64,000 nucleotides of DNA. Source: Bufo bufo (taxonomy: Eukaryota; Chordata; Amphibia; Anura; Bufonidae). The stretch lies in the NCBI RefSeq assembly GCF_905171765.1, contig NC_053392.1:370803442-370867441 (forward strand), read 5' to 3'. Made by a program: the position numbers and the translations under genes. Shown in pieces: positions 22,089 to 33,323 of this stretch. Under the pieces are notes generated by a model that saw only the letters and a program-made list of their open reading frames with translations, was not told the DNA's origin and searched no databases. Within the stretch, counting starts at the first letter, position 1, and every line of letters starts with the position of its first letter.

Positions 22089-22755
22089 CGGTTACCCTAA
22101 AAAATGAATTTTTATTGCTATGCAAATGAGCCTCTAGGTGCTATGGGGGCGTCTTTTCAGCACCTAGAGGCTCCGTCTACTCACCATGTCTGCCGCCCAG
22201 CTCGTCCCTCCAGCCTGCCCATCTCCTCTAGATTGACAGCCTCCATCACGGCCAAATTCTCTTGCCTGCGTCGTGTGCGTCTGTATTCGGCGCAGGCGCA
22301 GTGACTGTCAGACCGCTCCCTGCGCCGGCATCTCCACTGCGCCTGCGCATCTACACTGCTTGAGGCCGGCGTCGTCTGTTCCTGGGAGTACTCTGACGTC
22401 ATCGGCTCAGGTGCAGTGGAGAGGGAGCGGTCCGACAGTCACTGCGCCGAATACAGACGCACACGGCGCAGGCGCGAGAATTCGGCCGCGATGGAGGCTG
22501 TCAATCTAGAGGAGATGAGCGGGCTGGAGGGACGAGCTGGGCGGCAGACATGGTGAGTAGACGGAGCCTCTAGGTGCTGAAAATACGCCCCCATAGCACC
22601 TAGAGGCTCATTTGCATAGCAATAAAAGTTCGTTTTTTAGGGTAACCGCTGCAGAGAAAGGTATTACAATAGCATGATTAGGTACAGCAGACACTAGCAG
22701 ATCGCTAGTGTCAGACAGCTAATTAGGTCAAAATGTGGTGGTAGAAACCCTTTAA

Positions 22756-23090
22756 ATACATAAAGGAAATCAACAAGGTAAAAGAGGAGAGAATATTTAA
22801 AAGAAGAAAAACTGCTACAAGAGGACATAGTTTTAAATTAGAGGGGCAAAGGTTTAAAAGTAATATCAGGAAGTATTACTTTACTCAGAGAGTAGTGGAT
22901 GCATGGAATAGCCTTCCTGCAGAAGTGGTAGCTGCAAATACAGTGAAGGAGTTTAAGCATGCATGGGATAGGCATAAGGCCATCCTTCATATAACATAGG
23001 GCCAAGGGCTATTCATAGTATTCAGAATAATGGGCAGACTAGATGGGCCAAATGGTTCTTATCTGCCGACACATTCTATGTTTCTATGTA
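22756..23090 (+). pseudogene. CR1 ORF2 C-terminal end and 3' UTR, part 2
   Basis: The frame reads ATRGHSFKLEGQRFKSN, YFTQRVVDAWNSLPAEVVAA and TVKEFKHAWDRHKA, the conserved end of CR1 ORF2. A 3' UTR follows that ends with an ATTCTATGTTTCTATG motif, where CR1 copies normally terminate. Confidence 0.82.
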
Positions 23091-23100
23091 GAGCAGACAG

Positions 23101-23656
23101 CTGCACAAAGGCCCAGGGGAAGAGACCCTTGCCAGCTGTAGAGCCCAGTCTTAAAGGGTTTCTGTCACCCCACAAAACTCTTTTTTTTTTTTTTGGATAG
23201 TTATATTCCTTATAGCGCGATATAGGAGAATATAATAGTCTTACTTACTTTCATGCGGCCGATTCTTTAGAAAACGAAGTTTTATAATATGCAAATCAGG
23301 GCTCTACCAGCAAGTAGGGCGTCTACTTGCTGGTAGCCGCAGCAGAAATCCGCCCCCTCCTCTTGTTGATTGACAGGGCCAGCCGTGATCTCCTCCTCCG
23401 GCCGGCCCTGTCAGTATTTCAAAAATCGCACGCCTCTGGTCATTCGGCGCAGGCGCTCTGAGATGAGGAGGCTCGTCTCCTCAGAACTCCCTCAGTGCGC
23501 CTGCGCCGATGACATCACCGATGATTCTCCTATATCGCGCTATAAGGAATATAACTATCCAAAAAAAAAAAAAAGAGTTTTGTGGGGTGACAGAAACCCT
23601 TTAAGACTGGGCTCTACAGCTGGCAAGGGTCTCTTCCCCTGGGCCTTTGTGCAGCC
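23101..23656. repeat. 556-bp palindrome with a TTAA-bounded core
   Basis: The inner arms begin TTAAAGGGTTTCTGTCACCC (23152) and end with its inverse at about 23605. The outer arms (23107-23151 and 23606-23650, GGCCCAGGGGAAGAGACCC and its complement) are also inverted. The centre carries AGTAGGGCGTCTACTTGCTGG and, like the two foldbacks to the left, GGCGCAGGCGC motifs (about 23445 and 23500). No coding capacity. Confidence 0.75.
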
Positions 23657-23830
23657 ATCATGCACCCATCATAAGCTCCTCTGGCAAAGAGTTCCATGCT
23701 CTCACTGCTCTTACTGTAAAGAATACCCTTCTTTACTCTAGACGTAGAGGATGCCTCCTTGTTATGTTTAACGACCTAGATATAAAGATAGATTTGTATA
23801 TTGTAATTTTTTTGCCTAATTTCTCACCTG
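23657..23830 (-). mobile_element. Minus-strand CR1 3' fragment
   Basis: The reverse complement contains CTTTACAGTAAGAGCAGTGA and ATGGAACTCTTTGCCAGAGG, the equivalent of the plus-strand CR1 segment at 56140-56190 (TRAVRLWNSLPEE). Confidence 0.65.
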
Positions 23831-24474
23831 CGGCACACGGTGCACTGCCGGATGCCAACGGAATGTCAGTTGGCCCCATTAAGTATAATGGGGTCGGACG
23901 GAGACGCATTCAGGCAGACAATGCACAGGATTGGCCAGACACAAACTGCTGCATGCTGTGGTTTGTGTCCGGATATTTCCCAGCATTGTCTGCCTGAAGA
24001 GCCCGACGGAATTCAAACAGGAGGTGGGAAACTAGCCTTAGACAAAACAAATTCAGTTTTGCTGTCTTAGTATACCCATTCCCTTAAAGGGGTTTTCTGA
24101 GATACTTTATTGATGACCTATCCTCATGACAGGTCATCAATATCAGATCGACGGTGGTCTGATTACCCCCTCTGATCAGCTGTTTGAACAGAAAGCAGCA
24201 CTTGTATGAGCACTGCCTTCTCTTCATTGTTTACCTGCTTGCCGTCGACATTGCAGTGGCAAACAGGTGTCATTACAAGAAGCCGTCCCATTGACTTCAA
24301 TGGGATGGCTAGTTCTGCTGCCCTAGACACTCACTGTTGGTAAATAGAGCCATCTTACTGCTCTAGTTGTATTATAGAGTAGTATATCCGTTAATCCCTA
24401 ATTACAGAAATGGTGTGAAATTGCAGCTTGATACTACAAGTTTTGGGGTGTTTACTTTTATTTATATATAAGTA
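23831..24474. repeat. Probable MITE fragments
   Basis: About 23838-24050 is an unclassified repeat-like stretch with internal inverted pieces (CATTGTCTGCCTG and its complement). At 24083 CTTAAAGGGGTTTTCTGAGA starts a TTAA-type MITE end with a GACCTATCCTCATGACAGGTC stem. No partner end was found, and no gene is seen. Confidence 0.45.
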
Positions 24475-25306
24475 CCGTATTTTTCGCTTTATAAGACGCA
24501 CCCGATGATAAGACGCACATAGGTTTTAGAAGAGGACAATAAGAAAAAAATATTTTTCATTAGACCTCAGATCAGGCCAGCAATCAGACACCCAATGTTA
24601 ATCAGACCTTATCTGACAGCCCCAATCAGACCCCCAATGTTAATAAAACCCTTGATCAGACCCCCAATGTTAATAAGACCCCAGTAAGACCTCAGATCAG
24701 CCTCCCATGCCTCAGATCATCCCCCCATGCCTAAGATCAACCCCCCCATGCCTAAGATCAGCCCCCCATGCGTCAGATCAGCCCCCGTGCCATTTATTAG
24801 CCCCCCTATGTCATTTATCAGCCCCTATGTCATTTATCAGCCCCCACTATGAGCCCCCATGCCATCTATTATCCTCCATTATGAGCCCCCATGTCATTTG
24901 TCAGCCCCAGTGCCATTTATTATCCCCCATTATGAGCCCTCAGTGCCATTTATGAGCCTCCAGTGCCATTTATTAGCCCCCATTATGAGCCCCCATACCA
25001 TAGATAAAAAACACCTCCAGCGGCGGCATCCAGGAGCAGGAGAGATAAGTGTTTTTTTGTTGTTGTTTTTTTTTGGATCTATTTTTGGGGGTCTGATTGG
25101 GGCTGTCAGATAAGGTCTGATTAACATTGGGTGTCTGAGCCACAGCACAGCCGAGGACCAGGAAGCGGTGAGTACAGAGTCTTCACCGCTTTCCGGTCCT
25201 CCGGTACTAATGGAAGCACTCATTAGTATTTGCTTTATAAGATGCAGGGCCATTTCCCCCCCACTTTTGGGGGGGGAAAGTGCGTCTTATAAAGCAAAAA
25301 ATACAG
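24475..25306. mobile_element. Mariner-type MITE with 27-bp terminal inverted repeats
   Basis: The ends are CCGTATTTTTCGCTTTATAA and its near-perfect inverse (25280-25306), flanked by TA at 24473-24474 and 25307-25308. The internal part (about 24690-25000) is a degenerate tandem array of roughly 20-23 bp C-rich units with CCCCCATG and CATTTAT. No transposase. Confidence 0.75.
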
Positions 25307-25382
25307 TACATCTATTCATCCTTATTTTGGAAAGAAATTGCGACTTGACACTACTGCTCTTTTACCCTTACAGGTACAGTAA

Positions 25383-25809
25383 TGTCACGATACTAGTGGA
25401 ATACTGCTGGAATCCAGTGGCAGGGACAAGGCCTAAACACAGGAGGCACAGGAGTCTTGAACAGGAGGTAGCAGGAATGCAGATAAGGCAGGGATCCAGA
25501 CGAGAAGTCAGGATAAAAACCAGCGAGCAATCAGCAGGTGTCCAGGAGAGAGCTGCAGGGTAAACCGCAAGGAGGAGGAACAAACCAGAGAGAGAGTTCC
25601 AGGCGAGAGGACTGCACAAGCAGGAGCTAAAACACAATACTCAAGCAATGAGTAACAGGCTTGTTAGGATTATATATATATCAGGAAGTAGGATGGCACC
25701 CAGCTGAGACACAATCCGCCATCTTAACTGAGGGAAAACTTAAGGGCAGTCTGAACTAACAGAAATAGCAAGATGATTCCTGAAAAGTATGTCCGACAGA
25801 CAGGTGACA
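25383..25809. repeat. Solo gypsy-type LTR
   Basis: The 427 bases start TGTCACGATACT and end CAGGTGACA, the same TGTCAC/GTGACA termini as G1 and G2. Internal similarity is limited to short words. No internal gypsy sequence was recognised on either side and no 5-bp duplication is obvious, so the flanks may have changed. Confidence 0.5.
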
Positions 25810-26540
25810 GGCCCTTCTAAGGGAATGGGCAGTGACCAAAATGTTTCTGAAGCTTGCAGAAGTAGCAGCAGAAGAAGGGGGGGGGGGGGTAACAGCAGGA
25901 GTAGCAGGGATAGGCCAGAGCTGCTAGTGTCATCCAGCGGTTATGTTTTGACCAGCAACCCAGCTGTCCTTGAATGGTTGACTAGGTCTTCTACCTCATC
26001 TCAAGTGACATCAGACAACCCTAGCCAGGAGTCGGTGGGTTCCTCTGACACCACACTTAGTTAGCATGAGGGGGGTTTGCGGGGGCAGGAGCAGCACCAG
26101 CTCCATCAGCAGCAACTTTAGTCTGGAGTCTCTAATGAGCAGTTTTCTTCACCCACCTACTGAGGAAACCACCCACCAGCATCAGCAGGACATGGAGCAG
26201 AACCTGAACCAGCAGGTGGTGGAATACTTGGACTGCACCCGGGCATCCGACAACCAATATCCCCTCGACTACTGGGCCAGTGCCTGATGCATCAGACTAG
26301 ATCATTCTGGGTGCTGCACCCAAACTTTGTGAAAAGAGACTCATTTCTTCTGGCCACCTGCTTCACCCACTATTGGCATTGCATCGGCTCTAGGGTATGT
26401 TTGCTCAGTGAGGACCAAGCCTCAGTTTTGCAAGTTGATCATTTAGATCCAGTATCTGGGCTTCCAAACATGCATCTTTTACAACAGTATGTGCTATCAA
26501 ACAGCTGCTCAAGGATTGCATACATTGCACAAAATGTCTA
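25810..26540 (+). pseudogene. Unclassified transposon coding remnant, possibly hAT N-terminal region
   Basis: A low-complexity frame (Ser/Gly/Arg rich) ends in VLTSNPAVLEWLTRSSTSS. Its layout recalls the BED-finger hAT protein at 40828, where a similar Ser-rich stretch and an EQVQALVNW segment precede the finger. Frames switch near 26066 and 26287. No finger or catalytic motif is visible, so the family is not established. A poly-G run sits at 25876-25888. Confidence 0.3.
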
Positions 26541-27489
26541 AATAGCATTGCTGATCACGGAGAACATGTTTAGCAATGAGGATTACACAAAAAAAGCTAA
26601 GCAATGACTCCCTTCTAAAGTCCTTGAATCTAAAGTCATTTAATCTCAAGTCACACACTCAAGATAAAACACACTTAAAACAAGATAAAACACACCAAAA
26701 AGCACTTACAGGCCTCTACTCTTCAGCTAGATTTTAAAGGGATTTTCCCACCTCAACAATTGTGGCATATCGCCAGGATATACCACAAATGTCAGATAGC
26801 AGCGGGTCGCAGAGGCAGGATCCACACCTATCTGACATTTGTGGCATTTCCTAGTTAATATTGCGCTGAGAAGCAAGTTTAATTAGATCTAAGCATAGCA
26901 TTGTGGATGTGCGATCCAGTTCAGTTTTTCTCCCCTTGATATATCCTAGTGATAGGCAATAGATTTACTCTGCAATGGATGCTTCAAATGCATGACCCTC
27001 TTCCATTTGATGCATGGACTCACCAGGTCCACCAGAGCTGCTATTATTATAGAGCAGCTTTCCATTCTGACTCATATCGCCTTCAATTTTCCTCTTGATA
27101 GATAATTTTCTCAACAGTCCCATAAAGAAATCAAAACATATTGCAACATGTATTGGCTGCAGGTAAGGTATAATTTCACAAATTGTCAAAAATAGTGATA
27201 CAAGGACTGAAATAGTGATTTATAGAACAAGTATGATAACTGGAAAAAATGCCCCCTTGAGATGAAGTTTGAAGTAATATATGGAGGTAAGTTATTAAAA
27301 CTGGTGTTTTAGACACAGGTCTTAATAACCCCTATAGCTGGAAGTGGATCCGCCGGCCTCTCATTAACTTCGGCTTATCGAGCACCAGTCTAAATCTAAG
27401 CCAGCCATACAATTTGACATGTGCAAGAGACCTTGAAATATTGTTAGTTTTTATCCTGTTAGCTATTATCTGATGTCATTAAGTTTTGG
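26541..27489. other. Intergenic, one MITE end only
   Basis: TTTAAAGGGATTTTCCCACC at about 26734 begins a TTAA-type MITE fragment with a short inverted repeat (AAATGTCAGATAG, about 26788 and its inverse at 26832). Otherwise nothing is recognised. Confidence 0.4.
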
Positions 27490-27855
27490 TTAAAGGGGTT
27501 GTTCACCCCCGGGGCCCTTTCTGACAGACCTTCAAAGGGAATCATATTTACCTGATTCCCACCACTGGGTTCTGGCTCCTTTGCTTCTCCCCAATGACTG
27601 GCCGCAGCGATGATGTGTACCCCATGCATCATGTCACTGAGCTACATGACGCATGAGGGACAAATCACCCCTGCAGTCATTGACTACAGTGGCCACGTGA
27701 CCCACTTTAAACCAGATGTTCAAACTGGGAGACTGGAGATCTGCATCAGCAATGAGGTAATAATGAAACCGTTGAGGTCTGATTTTCTCCACAGGTCCAG
27801 CCCTGCTGGAGGATCTATCTGAGAGGCCACCAGGTCTGGTGAACAACCCATTTAA
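27490..27855. mobile_element. TTAA-flanked MITE (piggyBac-like), 366 bp
   Basis: Ends: TTAAAGGGGTTGTTCACC and its inverse GGTGAACAACCCATTTAA (one mismatch). TTAA sits at both edges. The internal sequence is non-coding; open frames here have no conserved motif. Confidence 0.72.
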
Positions 27856-29513
27856 GATGGCAATGGAGAACTATCATTGGTTATGTAAATCCGTATTGTT
27901 CATTTTTAATAAAATACATATGAAATTAATGCAACAAAAAAAAATTATAAAACAGAAAAAAAAATGGTGACATCCTTCTGACATTTCAACAAATCATTGC
28001 TCATACTGAACATCCCAGAGAGGGAAAATAGGTTATGACTTGGTTGAGGTGATAAGCAAAATACATATCAACTTCGCTAGAGATATTTTACTCAATTTAT
28101 CTTTTGATTTTTCTAATTTACAGTCTGTCTCCCATGTTTTATAGGAGGATATGCATTTTTCCATACCAATATGCAGAGGTAAAGAGAAACAGTCCAGATC
28201 ACCATGTGCCTGGCTGAGGGAAGGCTCTTAAAACATTTAGTCATACTATTTCAGAATCCATAAAAACAATGCTTTATTAGGTTTCCATAAGAGCCAATAC
28301 ACAAGGTAATACACTTAGGCTTTTCAGGTCAGACAGCCCTTAGTCATAAGTGAAAAAAGGGGGAAACTGTTTAAAGGAGACAAAGAGGAGGATGGGAGTG
28401 GTGGTGTCTCTGGGTGTTATAGGCAATCACAGTGGCTTCCTCACACTGTTGCTTTCTAGGGATGTGAGGTAAAAGGAGGGTGTGCCCTTTCTTCCCGTGG
28501 GGATCAACCTGCTTCTGGGGCTCCTGCATAATTGTAGTTGCGGTTCCTGTGATGTTAAGTATTTGTATGGGTGCAAAGCACAGTATGTAGAGTGCAATGG
28601 CCGGCGTATGGTGTAGGAGTCAGTAATCAGGCCAGGCAAGGATGCGAGTTATGGCCCTGTTTTCTCTTGTTATCTGTCTCATGTCTCTTCCAGTGGAATC
28701 TAAGGTGGGCAATAGTACTCTTTCAATGATAGCTGTAATGTCCACTGAGGGATACAAGCTTTTAGATATATGACTGGCTAGATCGTGTCCAGGTGTGAGG
28801 GGTGTCTTGACAGTGTCCCTCACTGCAGTAAAGTCTTAGCAGCTTTTGGCATCAGGTTACCTTACTCACTCCAATGCTCAGCCATGTAGATTCTAAGTTC
28901 TCTATTTCTCCCCTTTGTCTTTCTCCTTCTCTCCTTTTGTAGATCATTCAGATATTGGTTAGTCTCCGTAGCTTGAGACCCAATAAAAGGGACCATAAGG
29001 TCTCTCTCCACAAAAGCTAGTCTAGACTGATCTAAAGTTAGGGGTGAGGACAGCCCACACCTAACCTATGGCAAGGTCTGAGCCAGGATTGTTAACCTCC
29101 GCTGTGCCATCCATACATAGTTATGCAGGGTGCATTACATAACATGACAATGCATAATAGTATATTACATAACAAATCATTTGCAGATACTCTCTGCTCT
29201 GAGGTACTGCAACATAATCATTCAATCACATCACAAATTATCCACATCACCGCAAATTTGTAGTTCTATAATTACAGGAGGTTTAGAGGGTACACTTGTA
29301 CCAGGGTCTTAGATTCTGAATAAACCTACTAGCCTCTCTGCTAAATAAGCAGACCAAAGTATTATGGATGTTAAATAAGACTGGCATGGCATTTGCATCG
29401 GGGCCCAGGTCATCCAGCCAGAGACAAAACTTGATGATCCTGGGCCTCAGTGGGAAATCTACAGTATGTGTATTTATGTGATAGAAGGGCGAAATGTGAC
29501 TGTCACTAATGTC
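27856..29513. other. Intergenic, no gene recognised
   Basis: The sequence is AT-rich with simple A runs at 27925-27965. The open frames present are short and without motifs. Nothing else is supported. Confidence 0.35.
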
Positions 29514-29756
29514 TTAAAGGGAATGTGCCATCAGAAAATAACCTGCTGTTTAAGATATGTTTAACATCTTTTTAAAGAACTGTTGATGAGGTTTTTAATT
29601 TTCCATGTATTCCATATATTTAAACAAAAAAGATTAAATCCTGCAATTTTCGCACTGGCCATTATGCCTAATAATTGGTGCCATTTCTTGGTTTATACAG
29701 ATCACTTTACTGCAGTTAGCTTATTTTAATCCTGCCTGTAACTATATCACGTCTGT

Positions 29757-30120
29757 GTATAGATAAGGTTACTTTCACATATAAGTTTTGCCTTCCGGTT
29801 TTGAGATCCAGCAGAAGATCTCAAAACCGGGCAAAACACTTCCGATTTATTCCCATTCATTGTCAATGGGGACAAAACAGAACAAACCAGATCAGGAGTG
29901 ATCTGGATGCATTTCGTCCCGATTTGTTCCGTTTTTTGACCGGAGACAAAAACCCTCCAAGCTGCGGTTTTGTGTACGGTCTGCGAAACTGAACAAACCG
30001 GATCTGACACTAAAAACAATGTAAGTCATTGGATGCTGGATCCATTTTTTCTGATGAGATGCACTGCTAGATCTCAAAACCAGAAGGCAAAACACATTTG
30101 TGAAAGGATACAGTACTAAG
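29757..30120. mobile_element. MITE with TTTCACA/TGTGAAA termini
   Basis: The left arm GGTTACTTTCACATATAAGT is answered by an inverse TTTGTGAAAGGATACAGTAC. Inside, TTTTGCCTTC.GGTTTTGAGATC occurs at both ends in inverted orientation. It resembles the MITE at 58649-59110 in its termini. Confidence 0.55.
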
Positions 30121-30245
30121 ACAGGATCCTCCATTCACAATAGGTGATTGTCTAAACTTATTTATTCTTCCCTTGTACAATGACCTCTGCACAGATCACA
30201 GAGCGTGCCTAGAAATCTTTCCCATAGAAATCAATAAGGTCCCCT

Positions 30246-32532
30246 CAGGGGCGTACATAGAAATCACTGGGCCCCATAGCAAGAATCTGAATTGGGCCCC
30301 CTAACCCCGCCCACCTATTGGCCCATCCCACCTCCTGTCTTGGCTCCACCCCCATTTGCCAATAAATAAATGTATACATACGTTTGTACGTATTCGTACT
30401 GACCCAGAGAATGAAGGGCACAGGTCGGTTTTGTGGCAAAGGGAATGCTGTAGGAACAAAACCCTGTGGTATCTGAATCTATGGGACTCCTGTGGATATT
30501 CCATAAAAGTTTTATCTGCAGCCCTATGTAACATTGCAAATAACACAGTGATAACTCTCTGAGTACAGATAATGTAGTAGATGTCACCTGTAGTCCTATG
30601 TAACACCACAGATAACACAGTGATAGCTCTCTGAATACAAATAACACAGTGATGGCTCTCTGATTACCAAAAATGTAGTAGTGTTACCTGCAGTCCTATG
30701 TAAAAGCACAGATAACACTAGTGCTGATAATGTGGTAGTGTTACCTGCAGTCCTATGTAAAACCACAGATAACACTAGTGCTGAAAATGTGGTAGTGTTA
30801 CCTGCAGTCCTATGTAAAAACCACAGATAACACTAGTACTGATAATGTGGTAGTGTTACTTGCAGTCTTATGTAAAACCACAGATAACACTAGTGTACAT
30901 CATGTGGTAGTGTTACCTGTGTCCTTAGTGTGCCTCCCTGTGCCTCTACCACGGACTCCATGCTGGCGGTGCTGCCTCCTCTTCCTTCTTCTTTCTCTTG
31001 CTCCGCACAGAACGTCCTGATGCAGCTGCGTCAAGACATAGGAACACTGTGGGCATGGTGATGGTGACACAAACACAGGGACAGACACACACACACATAC
31101 ATACAATAAATATGATCACATCACACATCACTGCTCCTGCCTGTCTGATTTGGTAAAGCCGGGCATAGATGGGCTATGTCAGGCTTTAGCAGAATGGGCA
31201 CAGGATAGTGGACACAGGGCGCAATATATATGTGAGCACAGCTGAACGAGTGCAGGGCAGGGGCCCACATACACATCGCACCTCCTTCCTGTGTCCACTG
31301 TGCTAAAGCCAGACGTAGGCCATCCCCCACATCTTAACCCCTTTGCTACCAGTGCCATTTTGTATCACTTCTCTTACCCCAAACCCCTTTAACTCCTTGC
31401 TGCTGATGCTGAGTGTGCACATAGCCACCAATCATATCCCCACCCCCCAAAGGTGACTGATGTGTTGGGGGGTGGGGGTGTTGGGGGGTGGGGGGATTGG
31501 GGGAATATGATTGGTGGCTATGTGCACTGTCAGCATCAGCAGAAAGGAGTTAGAGGGGTTATCCAACCCCTAATGCCCCCCAAAATGCCCGGGGGGGGGG
31601 AGGAGTAGGAGAGCACACTGTCCACTATGAGCCCCCCAAACCCTTAATGCCCCCCAAAATGCTCAGGACAGTGTGCTTTCCTTCTACTCCTCTCCCACCT
31701 GGGCATTTTGGGGGACATTAGGGGTTGGGGGGCTCATAGAGGACTCAGGGGGGGGGAGGGAGACTCAGAGAGAACAGTGTGCTTGTCTCCTACTCCCCCC
31801 CCCTGGGCATTTTGGGGTAATGGGGGCATTAGGGGGGCTCATAGAGGATTCAGGGGGGAGGATCATACAGGACAGAGTAGGAGGAAAGCAGACTGTCCTC
31901 TATGAGCCCCACAAACCCTTAATGACCTCCAAAATGCTTAGGACAGTGTGATTTCCTTCTACTCCTCTCCCCCCTGGGCATTTTGGGTGGCATTAAATGT
32001 TTGGGGGCTCATAGAGGACTCTGGGGGGGGGGGAGGCTCATAGAGGACAGTGTGCTTTCCTCCTACCCCTCCCCCCATGGACATTTTGTAGTAATGGGGA
32101 CATTAGGGGTTAGGGGGCTCATAGAGGACTCGGGGGGGGGGGGGGGGGGGAGGCTCATAGAGAACATTGTGCTTGCCTCCTGCTCCTGCTGCCTGCAAAC
32201 ACTGGCCAATCAGCAGCTGCCTCTTTGTGCTGCTGACTTGCGCTGATTGGCCAGTGTGAAGACTAGAACACACCCGCAGCCTGGCCGGGAGAATCAAGTT
32301 CCTGAAGTGACTAGTGAGGCTGGTGAATAGGAGGAGGGGGGGGGGGGGCGAGCGCGAGGCGAGGGGGGGCCCACGTTCAAAGACAAGTGCCGCGGGCCCG
32401 CTGCGCCTGCGCCACAGTGTGTACTGGCTAAAATAAACTGAGGGGGCGGGGCCTTCCGTGCACTCCGGGCCCCCCTGCGCTCCGGGCCCCATAGCAACGG
32501 CGTGGGCTGCCTATATGGGCGGTACGCCACTG
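30246..32532. mobile_element. hAT-type non-autonomous element, 2.3 kb, rich in tandem repeats
   Basis: Ends CAGGGGCGTACATAG and GGCGGTACGCCACTG, with perfect 8-bp duplications GGTCCCCT (30238-30245, 32533-32540). Inside are about six copies of a 58-60 bp unit (30535-30920, GTTACCTGCAGTCCTATGTA) and a G-rich array (31410-32160) of units with CATTTTGGGG and GGCTCATAGAGGAC. Frames across it are compositional artefacts. Confidence 0.82.
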
Positions 32533-32764
32533 GGTCCCCTCCTGACCACTGTGTCTGTGGTCCATGGGGCTGCTGTAAAGCAATGTTCTTAATGCTCTCT
32601 AAATGCTATTATGAACAGCTCAGGCAAGATGGCAGCACCAATAGTAATGTCCAGGAAATAGAATACAAAACTCTGCTATCAGAAAATAAAAACAGATTAA
32701 AAAAAAGTGCTACTATCTGATTTTAACTAGCAGGTACATTTTTTAGGTGACACATTTCCTTTAA

Positions 32765-33323
32765 GGTAGCCACAGTGGTGGTCACTCAACTTTCCCACAA
32801 ACAGATAATAGTAAAAAAAAAAAAAAACACTGACTGATATCTCAAGGGCTTAGAGGTCTTGTGACCTCTCCTGGCATGTATGATTTAGCAACTACTTTCA
32901 TGTCCCTTGTAATAACCATTCTGGAACATCTATTCTTATGACTCTATTGTGTGCTATTCTATTAATTTATGAATTAATTACTAGCAGTCTGCAATGAAGG
33001 TCTACCTGGATGTTACCAGTTTGGAGGGGGGGGTGTCCATGCACATCTGATATTATCTAATCAGACATGAGTGAATAAATCAAGACGCATTAACTACTGG
33101 CATGCTACCTTCTACATGTCTTGTCAAGTGGAACCACTGAAGTCAGGTTCTTGGCAGGTTGCTTGCCCCCAAATTTGTGAATAGAGTCCTGCTCTACCTA
33201 CCTGTTTTGCCGCTTTATACATTTTCATTTTATGGTTAAATATACAGCAATGGTGCATGACTATATTTGTATTCAAGGAAAACTCTTGAAACTATACATA
33301 GGAATGTCCATTAAGCTTCTTGG
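32765..33323. other. Intergenic, nothing recognised
   Basis: A run of A at 32814-32827 and AT-rich sequence. The last eight bases (CTTCTTGG) are the target duplication of the next hAT. Confidence 0.35.

Larger units (their letters stand above)
14755..22755. mobile_element. TTAA foldback MITE, copy 2, containing a gypsy element
   Basis: Outer arms are 14755-14865 and 22641-22755, inverted copies of each other and bounded by TTAA on both sides (14755-14758, 22752-22755). Removing the element rejoins the CR1 frame (DMIETF then KYIKEIN) at a single TTAA, which is direct evidence for a TTAA target duplication. Inner arms 22089-22250 and 22480-22640 flank a GC-rich core. The gypsy insertion sits in the left arm after CTGCAGC. 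Confidence 0.82.
12320..23090 (+). mobile_element. Decayed plus-strand CR1 LINE carrying nested insertions
   Basis: CR1 segments are 12320-13667 (endonuclease, RT start), 14167-14754 (RT, then tail of ORF2) and 22756-23090 (last coding part and 3' UTR). They are separated by a foldback at 13668-14166 and a larger foldback with gypsy at 14755-22755. The 3' end has the family-typical GACTAGATGGGCCAAATGG and ATTCTATGTTTCTATG. About 14415 an internal deletion removes the region that should contain the RT YADD motif. Multiple frameshifts are present. Confidence 0.85.
29514..32764. mobile_element. TTAA-flanked element hosting other insertions
   Basis: The left end TTAAAGGGAATGTGCCATCA and right end (inverse: TTAAAGGAAATGTGTCACC) are bounded by TTAA at 29514-29517 and 32761-32764. 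A MITE (29757-30120) and a hAT element (30246-32532) sit inside. Without them the element would be roughly 600 bases. No coding capacity. Confidence 0.65.

Noticed and set aside
24707..25113. Pro/His/Ser-rich frames near 24.7-25.1 kb
   Set aside because: Produced by the C-rich tandem array inside the mariner-type MITE.
31121..32530. Long frames of Gly/Pro/Arg composition
   Set aside because: They follow G/C runs and tandem repeats within the hAT MITE and have no conserved domain.
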